Below, one piece after another: positions 16,702-26,003 of a stretch of DNA of 64,000 bases. Both the position numbers and the translations under genes were made by a program. Under the pieces are notes generated by a model that did not search any database, was not told the origin of the DNA, and saw nothing but the letters and a program-made list of their open reading frames with translations. The DNA comes from Sediminibacillus terrae. Lineage in GTDB: Bacteria; Bacillota; Bacilli; Bacillales; Amphibacillaceae. The stretch's first letter is position 1. Every line of letters begins with the position of its first letter. The stretch is taken from contig NZ_VZDQ01000024.1 in the NCBI RefSeq assembly GCF_009602435.1, positions 372,001-436,000 of the forward strand. Reading direction: 5' to 3'.

Positions 16702-19059
16702 TTGAACAAACAAAAAATAGTTTCAACTGCTATGGCGGTGGCTCTGGGTTTAGGCACCTTGACCGCAGGGGCTTTGTCACCGGTCCAAAAAGCACAAGCA
16801 GAAACATTGAGTACCAAGATTCCCACGGCTCAAGTCGGCTCGCCGACAGATCTGGGAATAGCCAACGATGAAAAGCTGATCGAGATGTTGAAAGAAGAGG
16901 GGAAAATTGCTGCGGATGCAACAGCTGAAGAGGCCCAGGAAGTTCTTAACCGTTACTTGAAGGCTAAAGCAAAAGGTGCTCCTAAAGAGGAAACTCCTGA
17001 TCAGGAAGTAAACAAGAAGGATATCTTGAATGAAAATAAAAGCAATAACGCATTGACGAATGGAAAAGGAAACAAACTCGGCATAGCCAAGAAGAATAAA
17101 GTCGGCAGTGTCGACGAAGAATCGTATGACGGCTCTGTCCGGGAAGACAAAGTATTGGTTCTGGCCATCGATTTTCCGGATTATGAAAAAAGTTCGATCA
17201 CGGAAGATGAAACAGATATGTTCTATGAAAATTATACCCATGATCACTTCCAAGACATGATTTTTGGAGAAAATGGCTATGAAGGACCAAACGGAGAAAA
17301 CCTCGTGTCCATGAAGCAATATTATGAACAGCAGTCCGGCGGAAGTTATACCGTGGACGGAACGGTCGCCGGCTGGTACACAGCCGATCATGAAGCAGCT
17401 TACTATGGCGGAAACTACCCGACTCCAGATGGCAGTGATGCACGTCCACGTGAATTGGTGTACGAAGCATTGAGCAAGGCTGCGGAAGATCCTAACGTTG
17501 ATTTGTCAGAGTACGATCAATGGGATCGCGATGACTATGACGGAGACGGCGTCTACGATGAACCAGACGGAATTATCGACCATTTGATGGTCATCCATGC
17601 CGGTGTCGGTGAAGAGGCTGGCGGAGGCAACCTGGGAGCCGATGCTATCTGGTCGCATCGCTGGAATCTTGGCAACCTGGTCGCCGTACCTGGCGCAAGC
17701 TCGGACAGCCCTCGTTTTGGCGGACAACTGGCAGCCTATGATTATACCATCGAACCAGAAGATGGAGCTGCAGGCGTATTCGCACACGAATACGGCCATG
17801 ATCTTGGTTTGCCGGATGAATATGATACCCAATATACCGGAGCAGGAGAACCTGTTTCTTACTGGTCGATCATGTCGAGCGGCAGCTGGGCAGGTGACGT
17901 GCCAGGTACGGAACCTAGTGGTTTCAGTCCTTATGCAAAAGAATACTTACAAGCAGAACATGGCGGGAACTGGCTGAGCGGAACGACCTTGAATGCGGAT
18001 GATATCACCAGCAATGGGACAAGCATCCTGCTCGATGAAGGAGTTACAAAAGGGACGAACAACGATGCCGTAAGAATCAATCTTCCCGATAAGGAAACCG
18101 AAGTGAACCAGCCTTTCAGCGGCCAATATGAGTATTTCAGCGGCAGCGGCAACAATTTGAATAATTCCATGTCTCTGACTGTCGACTTAACAGGGGCATC
18201 CAGTGCGGAACTGAACTTCAAAGCATGGTATAACATTGAAACTGATTGGGATTACGCTTCTGTAAAAGTGAACGGTGAATCGATTGAAGGAAATCTTACC
18301 ACCACCGAAGATCCAAACGGACAAAACCCTGGACACGGTATTACCGGAAATTCCGATGGATGGGTGGACGCCAGCTTTGATTTGTCCAGCTATGCCGGAC
18401 AGGAAGTGGAACTGGAATTGAACTACTGGACAGACGTTGCAGTGGCACAGCCTGGTCTCTACGTGGATGACATAACGGTTACTGCAGATGGAACTGCTGT
18501 CGTTGAAGACGATGCGGAAAGTGACTCTCCTTTTGCATTCGATGGATTCGTGAAGGATGAAGGAAAGTTCTATTCAGAAAATTATTATCTGCTCGAGTGG
18601 AGATCCCACAACGGAGTGGATGAAGGATTGGCCCATATCCGCCGAGGTGCAAGCTTGATGAGCTTCGATGAAGGACTGATGGTATGGTATGTCGATAATT
18701 CCTATAGCGAAAACTGGACCGGCATACATCCCGGCGAAGGATTCCTTGGTGTAGTCGACGCCGACCAGCACACGAATTATTGGAGTGACGGCACAGTGGC
18801 CGATACACGCTATCAATTGAACGACGCCGCATTCAGCCTGCACAAATCAAGCAAAATGTTCCTTGATTATACCGAAACACTCGGCGTCACGTTGACAGAC
18901 AACCATACGAAACGCCGACCATTGTTCGATGACAGTGTGGATTACAGCAATCCAGAATTGCCTGATGCAGGACGCATTGTACCTACAGAAGGCCTGAAAT
19001 TCCGCATTATAGGAGAAAGTGATGACGGAACAGTAGGAAACGTGTTGATCTACAAGTAA
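16702..19059 (+). CDS. Secreted metalloprotease, immune inhibitor A family (peptidase M6)
   Basis: 785 residues with a Sec signal peptide (KQKIVSTAMAVALGLGTLTA ... SPVQKAQAE). The zinc site HEYGHDLGLPDEYD is at about residue 361 (HExxH with downstream D/E), followed by WSIMSSGSWAG, typical of InhA. The C-terminal half (about 470-620) is a beta-rich domain with NYWTDVAVAQPGLYVDDITV, a MAM-like jelly roll. Asp/Gly-rich segments such as DRDDYDGDGVYDEPDG probably bind calcium. InhA-type proteases degrade host antimicrobial and matrix proteins or serve nutrition. TTG start after GGGGAGGGAAG. A strong terminator follows. Confidence 0.93.
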   Translation: MNKQKIVSTAMAVALGLGTLTAGALSPVQKAQAETLSTKIPTAQVGSPTDLGIANDEKLIEMLKEEGKIAADATAEEAQEVLNRYLKAKAKGAPKEETPDQEVNKKDILNENKSNNALTNGKGNKLGIAKKNKVGSVDEESYDGSVREDKVLVLAIDFPDYEKSSITEDETDMFYENYTHDHFQDMIFGENGYEGPNGENLVSMKQYYEQQSGGSYTVDGTVAGWYTADHEAAYYGGNYPTPDGSDARPRELVYEALSKAAEDPNVDLSEYDQWDRDDYDGDGVYDEPDGIIDHLMVIHAGVGEEAGGGNLGADAIWSHRWNLGNLVAVPGASSDSPRFGGQLAAYDYTIEPEDGAAGVFAHEYGHDLGLPDEYDTQYTGAGEPVSYWSIMSSGSWAGDVPGTEPSGFSPYAKEYLQAEHGGNWLSGTTLNADDITSNGTSILLDEGVTKGTNNDAVRINLPDKETEVNQPFSGQYEYFSGSGNNLNNSMSLTVDLTGASSAELNFKAWYNIETDWDYASVKVNGESIEGNLTTTEDPNGQNPGHGITGNSDGWVDASFDLSSYAGQEVELELNYWTDVAVAQPGLYVDDITVTADGTAVVEDDAESDSPFAFDGFVKDEGKFYSENYYLLEWRSHNGVDEGLAHIRRGASLMSFDEGLMVWYVDNSYSENWTGIHPGEGFLGVVDADQHTNYWSDGTVADTRYQLNDAAFSLHKSSKMFLDYTETLGVTLTDNHTKRRPLFDDSVDYSNPELPDAGRIVPTEGLKFRIIGESDDGTVGNVLIYK

Positions 19060-19068
19060 TGAATAGAA

Positions 19069-19096
19069 AAGCCGGCTGCCGAGCCGGCTTTTTTGT
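19069..19096 (+). terminator. Terminator of the M6 protease gene
   Basis: AAGCCGGCT-GCCG-AGCCGGCTT followed by TTTTGTG. Confidence 0.9.
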
Positions 19097-19178
19097 GTCT
19101 ATTTTTTGTCGTACCATTGCGAATATAGTGAAGACAGGGGTTTTTTTGATATAGTAAAGGGGACAAGGAGGCACAAAC

Positions 19179-19493
19179 ATGATTTCCATAACTAAACCTG
19201 CAGCAAAATGGTACATAAATGAACTGGATCTATCAGAAGGAGATGCGGTCCGATTTTATGCAAGATACGGCGGGCACGGCGGCTTGCACAGAGGTTTTTC
19301 TCTTGGACTTGCAATCGAGCGGCCGAAGAATCCGTTTTTTCACACAGAAGCGTCAGGCATTAGTTTCTTTGTGGAGGAATCGGATGCCTGGTATTTTGAA
19401 GGATACGATTTCCATATTAAATATAAACGTAAGTACGATGAAATCGAGTTTTCGTTCGAACCAAAAGAAAACGCCAATTCGAACGATTCGTGA
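19179..19493 (+). CDS. HesB/YneR-like protein without the iron-sulfur cysteines
   Basis: 104 residues in the HesB/IscA fold class, closest in style to YneR/YqkB (VRFYARYGGHGGLHRGFSLG, then FVEESDAWYFEGYDFHIKYK). A-type Fe-S carriers use three cysteines; here none are seen, and the usual first site is GGHGGL. A role in Fe-S delivery is therefore doubtful and the function is unknown. The start has an AAGGAGG ribosome site. The gene is monocistronic, ending before a bidirectional terminator. Confidence 0.8.
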   Translation: MISITKPAAKWYINELDLSEGDAVRFYARYGGHGGLHRGFSLGLAIERPKNPFFHTEASGISFFVEESDAWYFEGYDFHIKYKRKYDEIEFSFEPKENANSNDS

Positions 19494-19610
19494 GCAGTTA
19501 ATAATTGCCTCAGCGGCAAGTGAAAAGCTATTTTCAATAAGGAGTTTTTTCCGTGACCGTTTCCTATTCCGTTTCTCGTGAAACAGCTGCAGAAAAACCT
19601 CACCAGACAA

Positions 19611-19638
19611 AAAAGCACCGCCTGATGACGGTGCTTTT
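19611..19638. terminator. Bidirectional terminator
   Basis: AAAAGCACCG-CCTGATGA-CGGTGCTTTT. It lies between the HesB-like gene and the convergent 32-residue ORF and can end both. Confidence 0.8.
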
Positions 19639-19653
19639 CTTCATTATCTCCCA

Positions 19654-19752
19654 CTAATATCGACCCGCATTGCGGCGGCTGTTTCTGAACTTCCGGATGA
19701 GAGGATACACCATCGGCCCCCACTTAATCAATCTCTTAATCCATTTTCCCAT
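19654..19752 (-). CDS. 32-residue basic amphipathic protein
   Basis: ATG at 19752 is preceded by AGGAGGATCCGAAT, an excellent ribosome site. The product MGKWIKRLIKWGPMVYPLIR ... KFRNSRRNAGRY is strongly basic with a short hydrophobic segment. Similar tiny proteins are scattered in Bacillaceae, but I cannot name a function. It ends in the shared bidirectional terminator. Confidence 0.65.
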   Translation of the reverse strand: MGKWIKRLIKWGPMVYPLIRKFRNSRRNAGRY

Positions 19753-19820
19753 ATTCGGATCCTCCTTTGTTGAAGGTAAATTCCCTTTTTTCTAAGGATC
19801 CTAAACGAGAAAATATATTA

Positions 19821-21308
19821 TCAACGATTGATTGCAGCCGCTTTCGTATCCAGCCAAAAATCCGATTTTTCCAGTTGACCGGCCAGTTGCAGTAAATTAA
19901 CTTCCCATCCTTTCTGAGCGATGAACTGGACCCCCATCGGCAGTCCGCTGTCAGACAGATGCACAGGTACTGTCATCGCCGGCTGTCCGGTCAAATTGGC
20001 CAACTGTGTATGGGGTGTGTACGTCAAGCTTGGTTCGAACATTTCGTACACCATCTCCTGCTGTCTGCGTTTGCTGACGCTATCCACCTTCAACAATTGC
20101 TCTATTTCTTCTGCAGCATGGGTAAGTTCCCCGTTTTCCGGTGCGGGATGTGCATTGGCCGGTGTGATATAAAAATCGTATGTTTTGTGAAAATCAGCCA
20201 TAGCAGCAGCTGCTGCATCCCACTCGGCAAGACTGCGGGAATATTCAGCCGCCGTCACGTTCTGACCGGCCCGGTACAACACCCAGGAGACGATCTCCAT
20301 ATCATCGAAAGTCATCGGCCTGTCCAACGCTCTCTCCATACCTGCCATCATGGCAGAAATTTCTCCGCTGTTCATGATATAGTAATTTTCCATCAGCCTT
20401 ATCCCGTCGATGGGAGCTTCCGCTTCTTCGACTTCATGACCTTGTTCCTCCAGCCAGCTCACCACCTTATGTACAGCAGTCTCTGCTTCTTTACTCACGG
20501 GGGTTCCCACCGGCGACGCTGTGGTATAAGCTATTCGGTACTTTTTCTTTAAAGGCTTTTGCATGTCGCTCAGATAATTGCCATCATACAGTGGTATATG
20601 AAATGCCGCTTCCTGCTGAAAGGTCTGCAGCAAATCCAACAATGCCGCACTGTCCCGGACAGATCTGGTCAACGCAAAATCAATCGATGCTCCTTGCCAC
20701 TGCCGTCCGTTCCCCGGACCGACCGGAGTCCTCCCTCTTGTCGGTTTTAAACCGAATAAACCGGTAAAAGAAGCGGGAATTCTGATAGAACCGCCACCGT
20801 CACTCGCACCGGCTGCAGGCACAACACCGGATGCGACAGCCGCTGCCGACCCGCCGCTCGATCCACCCGATGAATGGTTCAAATTCCACGGATTCTTTGT
20901 CGCTCCATATATCTCTGGCTCGGATATATTTTTCAGTCCAAATTCAGGTGTGTTGGTTTGTCCGATAAATAAAAAACCGGCTTTGCGCAGGCGCGCCACT
21001 AAATTGGAATCTCTTTTTGCCATATTGTTGCGCAATAAACGAGAGCCGGCCGTCAAAGGTTCTCCCTCCATTGCCTGGGAAATATCCTTCAATGCGATGG
21101 GAACTCCGGCAAAGGGCTGGGAGTCTATATCAAGCTGTTCCGCTTCTTTGAAAACCTTGTCTTCACGAGAGCGAATCACGGCATTGAGTGCGGGATTCAC
21201 AGCCTCCAACCGTCGAAAAGCAGCCTCCAGAAGTTCCTGCGGCTTCGCTTGTTTTTGTTTTACCAGTTCAGCCAACCCGACTGCATCGTATTGATTATAT
21301 GTATCCAT
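19821..21308 (-). CDS. Amidase (amidase-signature family)
   Basis: 495 residues. The Ser-cisSer-Lys triad is visible: lysine in IALKDIS (about 74), cis-serine in HSSGGSSGGSAAAVASG (about 150), nucleophile serine in DGGGSIRIPAS (about 174). The family hydrolyses aliphatic, aryl or peptide amides. It is not GatA: no gatC/gatB neighbours are present and the C-terminal part differs. The N-terminal YNQYDAVGLAELVKQKQAKP is typical of stand-alone Bacillaceae amidases. Cytosolic, no signal peptide. Start ATG behind GGAGGGAAAAGC. Confidence 0.92.
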   Translation of the reverse strand: MDTYNQYDAVGLAELVKQKQAKPQELLEAAFRRLEAVNPALNAVIRSREDKVFKEAEQLDIDSQPFAGVPIALKDISQAMEGEPLTAGSRLLRNNMAKRDSNLVARLRKAGFLFIGQTNTPEFGLKNISEPEIYGATKNPWNLNHSSGGSSGGSAAAVASGVVPAAGASDGGGSIRIPASFTGLFGLKPTRGRTPVGPGNGRQWQGASIDFALTRSVRDSAALLDLLQTFQQEAAFHIPLYDGNYLSDMQKPLKKKYRIAYTTASPVGTPVSKEAETAVHKVVSWLEEQGHEVEEAEAPIDGIRLMENYYIMNSGEISAMMAGMERALDRPMTFDDMEIVSWVLYRAGQNVTAAEYSRSLAEWDAAAAAMADFHKTYDFYITPANAHPAPENGELTHAAEEIEQLLKVDSVSKRRQQEMVYEMFEPSLTYTPHTQLANLTGQPAMTVPVHLSDSGLPMGVQFIAQKGWEVNLLQLAGQLEKSDFWLDTKAAAINR

Positions 21309-21457
21309 GCTTTTCCCTCCTGCTTTCGGTTATCCTTCTATTTTGCATTACCTGGCTTGATAGATAAAGCCAAACCATTCTACTTTCCTGTATAAAGAAA
21401 AGATAAGCAAGCCATTTTAAATACGAACTAATCTTACCGAAAAGGTGTGAACGATTC

Positions 21458-22183
21458 ATGGCCGATTTTTTAAAGGATGTCTTGCTCGTCCTGTTCCGAA
21501 TAGCCACTATCCTGCCGTTATTATTGATCATCACCTTGTTCATGGGAAAACGGGCCATCGGGGAGCTGCCCGTATTTGACTTTTTAATCGTGTTGACCAT
21601 CGGAGCAGTGGTCGGCGCAGATATCGCCGATCCCGGTATCGAGCATTTGCCCACTGTTGTAGCAATTCTCGGAATTGCAGTACTTCAACGTCTGGTAGCC
21701 AGTTGGAAATTGTCGAGTCGCAAATTCGGCAAACTGGTGACTTTTGAACCGACCATCGTCATCCAGAACGGAAAGCTGTTAAGAGGAAACTTGAAGAAAA
21801 TCCACTATTCCATCGATAACGTCCTGCAGATGCTCCGGGAAAAAAATGTGTTTGATATATCGGAAGTAGAGACAGGTGTGATAGAGGCAAACGGTTCCCT
21901 GAGTGTATTGAAAAAAACGAGTAAAAACACTGTCACGCGGGAAGACATGGGTCTCCCACAGCAAACAGCCACTATTGCTTATCCCGTCATCATGGAGGGA
22001 AAGATTTATCATTCCGTTTTGAAAAAATTCGACGTCGATCAAGACTGGCTGCTAAGGCAACTAACCGCACAAAACATTTCCGGATCGGAGTCGGTTTTTC
22101 TGGCCACCATCAACCAGCAATTGCAGCTGCACATATCATTGAAAGATGAGACAACAATCGATTTGCCGCCAATCATTCACTAG
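21458..22183 (+). CDS. DUF421 membrane protein (YetF/YkjA/YdfR-like)
   Basis: 241 residues. Three N-terminal transmembrane helices (about 5-85) with MGKRAIGELPVFDFLIVLTI, the hallmark of DUF421, are followed by a cytoplasmic two-lobed domain (FGKLVTFEPTIVIQNGKLLR, then MLREKNVFDISEVETGVIEA). Family members include spore-membrane SpoVA-associated and germination-related proteins; their biochemical role is not settled. The 3' end overlaps the convergent EamA gene by 11 bases, so no dedicated terminator separates them. Confidence 0.88.
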   Translation: MADFLKDVLLVLFRIATILPLLLIITLFMGKRAIGELPVFDFLIVLTIGAVVGADIADPGIEHLPTVVAILGIAVLQRLVASWKLSSRKFGKLVTFEPTIVIQNGKLLRGNLKKIHYSIDNVLQMLREKNVFDISEVETGVIEANGSLSVLKKTSKNTVTREDMGLPQQTATIAYPVIMEGKIYHSVLKKFDVDQDWLLRQLTAQNISGSESVFLATINQQLQLHISLKDETTIDLPPIIH

Positions 22184-23093
22184 TTTTCACAAATGTTTTT
22201 GCATTACCCTCCCTGTTTTCAGGCTGCTTTTTCCCACTTGTCAAAACAACCATGCCACTCAAAAGAACGAGCATGCCAAACCAGGAAAAAGCAGTCAGGG
22301 TTTCTCCGACCAAAAACACACCAAGCACAGCAGCCGTAAGCGGTTCTGTCAGGGACAACGTGACAGCTGTGGACGAGTGCACTCTCCGGAGCCCAAGGGA
22401 AAACAAAAGATAAGCTGCACTGGTTGCAGCCACACCGAGGTGCAAACTGACGGCTATCCCCTGCCACTGCCCGAGCCAAGACGTATCATACCAAAAAAGC
22501 AACGGAGCCAACAAGAGTGCACTACCAGTAAAAACAAGCGCCGTTACAGACAACGCAGATCGGTTTTCCATCAGCTGCTTGCTCGTCAAAGAGTAGACAG
22601 CAAAGGACAAGCCCGCACCAAGTGCAAACAGTACTCCCAGCGGCCGGACAGTCACCGTTCCGGAGTTAACAAACAGCATGATACATCCCGCAACTGCCAA
22701 CAGCGTAGCAATTCCCCATCGGACCGTCTGTTTTTTTCGGTAAAAAACCACTTCCAAAATCCCGGCCAATATAGGGGCACTGCCTATTGCCGTCACTGTT
22801 CCCACGGCTACGCCGGTCATCGTCACCGCAGAAAAGAACAGCGGCTGATAACAAGCCATACTGATCACGGCAGGCAGCGCCTGCTTCCACGAAAATCCCC
22901 GAAGGGAGCTGGCCTTCCAATCAAATAACAACAATAACAGGAGAAGTGTTGTACCTCCTACAGCAAGCCGGATCGTTCCCACAGCCACTGGGTGTGCCGT
23001 TTCCGGGGCGAAGGTCTGCGCTGTCCCGGTCGTCCCCCACAGTACTGCCCCGCATATGACAAGCAGGAATGGCATCCTCTCTCTCATGATCAT
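22173..23093 (-). CDS. EamA/DMT-family transporter
   Basis: About 306 residues with ten hydrophobic helices in two EamA repeats: CGAVLWGTTGTAQTFAPE opens the first, ALGAGLSFAVYSLTSKQLME opens the second, and SLTEPLTAAVLGVFLVGETL is the typical repeat end. DMT members move metabolites such as amino acids, mostly outward. The substrate is unknown. AAGGGGTGC precedes the ATG at 23093; a TTG codon directly upstream is also in frame. Confidence 0.9.
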   Translation of the reverse strand: MIMRERMPFLLVICGAVLWGTTGTAQTFAPETAHPVAVGTIRLAVGGTTLLLLLLLFDWKASSLRGFSWKQALPAVISMACYQPLFFSAVTMTGVAVGTVTAIGSAPILAGILEVVFYRKKQTVRWGIATLLAVAGCIMLFVNSGTVTVRPLGVLFALGAGLSFAVYSLTSKQLMENRSALSVTALVFTGSALLLAPLLFWYDTSWLGQWQGIAVSLHLGVAATSAAYLLFSLGLRRVHSSTAVTLSLTEPLTAAVLGVFLVGETLTAFSWFGMLVLLSGMVVLTSGKKQPENREGNAKTFVKTSE

Positions 23094-23260
23094 CAAGCAC
23101 CCCTTCTATGCATGAATCTATAATTTTCTTTCTAATTAGTATAAATAATTATGAATATTATGACGATAAAAAAGGTAGAACCGCTGCTTTGTACCTATAA
23201 GAAAGTAGCTGTTTGAATGAAAAGAGCGGACCAGATACTAACAACAACGGGGGTATTTCA

Positions 23261-25282
23261 ATGACAACCAAAACAAAAAAAGAAAAAGGAAAGGGTCGCT
23301 TTTTCTCTAAATCATTGCAGCGGCAGATCCTGATTCCGCTGATCACCTTGATATTGGCTGCCGGGGGTGCAATCGGCTATATCAGCTATACTTTCAGCGC
23401 ATCCTTGACGACGGATGAATTGACCAACAGTATCGAAAGCCAGACAAATGTGTTGAACGAATCCTTTGAAACGTTTTTTCAGGGCCAAGAACAAGTCATC
23501 AACCATTATGTCGAACAAAATGAATTGACGCATTTCGACGAACAGCGAAGTGACTTGATGGAAACCTTGACGAATATTTCTTCTTCCGATGAAGCGATAC
23601 AGACTGCTTACCTTGGCACCGAAAAAGAAGGGGAAATGCTTACTGCTCCAGCATTGGACCTGCCGGATGATTATGATCCCAGGACACGTCCCTGGTACCA
23701 GGAAGCAACCGAAAACATCGGCGAGGTTATTTGGACAGAGCCATATATTGATGCCGAAACCGGCGAATTGATTGTCAGTGCGGCAAAAGCAGTGGAAGCT
23801 GGTACGGGGGCCGTCGGCGTACTATCAATCGATATCAATATGCAATCCGTCCTTGATATGATAAGCACCGTGGAAATCGGAGACTCCGGCTATGCAGCGA
23901 TCATGGACAAATCCGGAAAGTTCGTCGTACATCCGGATGAAGCGTATATCGGTGAAGATATGTCTGGGGAATCCTTTTATCAACAGATCATCGAGCAAAA
24001 CAAACGTTCCGGCGCAGTTGATTTCACATGGGACGGCGGGGATAAAACAGCAGGATACACCTTGAATGACCGTTTGAACTGGATCATTCTCGGGACAGTG
24101 GACAAGGCTGAACTGGCGAAGAAATCCCAGCCTATCCTCATACCGATCGCCATCAGCATCTTTGTAGTCTTATTGCTTTCCACGCTCCTTACGTGGATCA
24201 TCGCCGGTCGAATTACCCGTCCAATAAAAACCTTACGGGAAAAAATGAAGACCGTCGAGGAGGGTGACTTATCCGTAGAACTTACTCATGATAGCACCAA
24301 TGAAATCGGACAGCTTTCCCAATCAATCAATGAGATGAAAGAGAGCCTCCGTTCGATTATCCGCAACGTGACAGAAGCCACCACGGCGGTTTCCGGTCAA
24401 AGCTCCCAGTTGAACCGATCAGCAGAAGAAGTGAAAGAAGGAAGCCAGCAAATCGCTTCGACCATGCAGGAATTAACCTCGGGTGCTGAAACACAGGCCA
24501 ACAGTTCTACCGAATTATCGGAAATGATGACGGATTTCATGGCCAAAATCAACCAAGCTCATGAAAATGGCGAGCAAATCGCCGGTACATCTGATGATGT
24601 CTTGCAGATGACGCAAAACGGAAGCTCTATGATGGAAAAATCGGTAAGCCAGATGAAAAACATCGAAGGCATCGTCAAAGATGCAGTATCAAAAGTACAA
24701 GGACTGGACGCTCAGTCACAGCAAATATCCAAGCTGATCAATGTAATCAACGATATTGCAGAACAAACCAACCTGTTGTCACTGAACGCAGCAATCGAGG
24801 CCGCGCGTGCCGGGGAACACGGCAAAGGATTTGCTGTCGTGGCCAACGAAGTGCGCAAGCTGGCAGAACAAGTCTCCAACTCTGTAGGCGACATTACGGA
24901 TATAGTCGGAAATATCCAGCATGAATCCAGCAGCGTAGCAGCCTCGTTGGAATCGGGATATAAAGAAGTCGAAGAAGGTTCCCGTCAAATCGGTGCTACT
25001 GGAGAAACATTTGGCGACATCGACCAATCTGTCAGAAATATGGTGGAAAGAATCCAGGATATTTCCGCAAACCTTCGCGATATCGCCGAAAACAGCAACA
25101 ACATGAATGAATCGATCCAGGAAATCGCAGCAGTGTCAGAAGAATCGGCAGCAGGCATCGAGCAAGTTTCCGCTTCTGCCCAGCAATCCACCAGCGCGAT
25201 GGAGGAGGTTTCCGGAAACGCCGGGGAACTTTCCCGCCTTGCAGAGGAATTGAAGGAGCAGACAGCGAAATATAAGGCGTGA
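23261..25282 (+). CDS. Methyl-accepting chemotaxis protein with dCache sensor
   Basis: 673 residues from the ATG at 23261 (GGGGGT ribosome site). A transmembrane helix at about 20-45 is followed by an extracellular double-Cache domain ([40 protein letters not shown]-like strands), a second membrane helix at about 290-310, a HAMP domain and the signalling coiled coil. The kinase-control tip reads [20 protein letters not shown] followed by [20 protein letters not shown]. It reports an external ligand, often amino acids for this sensor class, to CheA/CheW. Monocistronic with a terminator. Confidence 0.95.
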   Translation: MTTKTKKEKGKGRFFSKSLQRQILIPLITLILAAGGAIGYISYTFSASLTTDELTNSIESQTNVLNESFETFFQGQEQVINHYVEQNELTHFDEQRSDLMETLTNISSSDEAIQTAYLGTEKEGEMLTAPALDLPDDYDPRTRPWYQEATENIGEVIWTEPYIDAETGELIVSAAKAVEAGTGAVGVLSIDINMQSVLDMISTVEIGDSGYAAIMDKSGKFVVHPDEAYIGEDMSGESFYQQIIEQNKRSGAVDFTWDGGDKTAGYTLNDRLNWIILGTVDKAELAKKSQPILIPIAISIFVVLLLSTLLTWIIAGRITRPIKTLREKMKTVEEGDLSVELTHDSTNEIGQLSQSINEMKESLRSIIRNVTEATTAVSGQSSQLNRSAEEVKEGSQQIASTMQELTSGAETQANSSTELSEMMTDFMAKINQAHENGEQIAGTSDDVLQMTQNGSSMMEKSVSQMKNIEGIVKDAVSKVQGLDAQSQQISKLINVINDIAEQTNLLSLNAAIEAARAGEHGKGFAVVANEVRKLAEQVSNSVGDITDIVGNIQHESSSVAASLESGYKEVEEGSRQIGATGETFGDIDQSVRNMVERIQDISANLRDIAENSNNMNESIQEIAAVSEESAAGIEQVSASAQQSTSAMEEVSGNAGELSRLAEELKEQTAKYKA

Positions 25283-25292
25283 AAATGGGGAA

Positions 25293-25326
25293 AACGTGAA
25301 GATTTTTATACCTTCACGTTTTTTTC
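25293..25326 (+). terminator. Terminator of the chemoreceptor gene
   Basis: AACGTGAAG-ATTTTTATAC-CTTCACGTT followed by TTTTTC. Confidence 0.9.
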
Positions 25327-25499
25327 TTTACCTGACCCTTTATGGAAGGATAAGTATTGTCTCGTATAAAAATAAAACCTAAAGCGGAATGGTACTGTGT
25401 TAATCTATAGAAGAAGGTACTACTTTTAAGATTAGCAGAACAAATCGTTTAAGCTAAACTGTTGGTAGAAAATATTCAGATTCGTTGGGGGAGTATCAC

Positions 25500-25892
25500 A
25501 TGGAATTTAAAGAATTTGGATTGATACTGTTTGTGGAAGAATACGAAAAATGCATCCACTTTTATAGGAATGTTATAAAATTACCAATACGAAAGATAAA
25601 AGAAACACTGGTGACCTTTGATTTACCAAATGGTTACTTAATGGTAGAGCAAGGTGGGATTGGCTCCCTTCAAGAAAAGCAAAGAAAACAAAATCCCACT
25701 GTTCTCCGTTTTGATGTAGAGTCATTAACTACTGCAGTAAAAAAGTTAGAGAACCGTGGCGCTGTATTCTTGAATAGGACTTTACAATTTGATTGGGGTA
25801 CTATTGCCGTTTTACTGGACCCTGATGGAAATAGGATTGAATTAGGCGAAATAAATCATTCAAGTGGTTCATTTAAACCTAATAGTGATTAA
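25500..25892 (+). CDS. VOC (glyoxalase/bleomycin-resistance fold) protein
   Basis: 130 residues from the ATG at 25500 behind GGGGGAG; an upstream in-frame TTG is less likely. Two beta-alpha-beta-beta-beta units are seen: FGLILFVEEYEKCIHFYRNV ... and VLRFDVESLTTAVKKLENRG ... VLLDPDGNRIELGE, the last containing the metal-binding glutamate typical of VOC enzymes. Substrate unknown. The gene is clearly more AT-rich than its neighbours, suggesting recent acquisition. It ends in a strong bidirectional terminator. Confidence 0.85.
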   Translation: MEFKEFGLILFVEEYEKCIHFYRNVIKLPIRKIKETLVTFDLPNGYLMVEQGGIGSLQEKQRKQNPTVLRFDVESLTTAVKKLENRGAVFLNRTLQFDWGTIAVLLDPDGNRIELGEINHSSGSFKPNSD

Positions 25893-25914
25893 AAGGACAT
25901 AAAGCCCTTATTGA

Positions 25915-25949
25915 AAAAACACGCTTGGATTTATTTCCAAGCGTGTTTT
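25915..25949. terminator. Bidirectional terminator
   Basis: A stem of roughly 14 base pairs, AAACACGCTTGGA / TCCAAGCGTGTTT, with A and T runs on both sides. It serves the VOC gene and the convergent PTS gene. Confidence 0.85.
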
Positions 25950-26003
25950 CGGTTGATTGCATGGTTACTTACGATATTGAATTTTGCAGGCATGCCTACT
26001 ATC

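Noticed and set aside
19553-19657. 34-residue plus-strand ORF with GTG start and AAGGAG site after the HesB-like gene
   Set aside because: Its 3' half is the bidirectional terminator hairpin and it overlaps the 32-residue minus-strand ORF; composition is not convincing.
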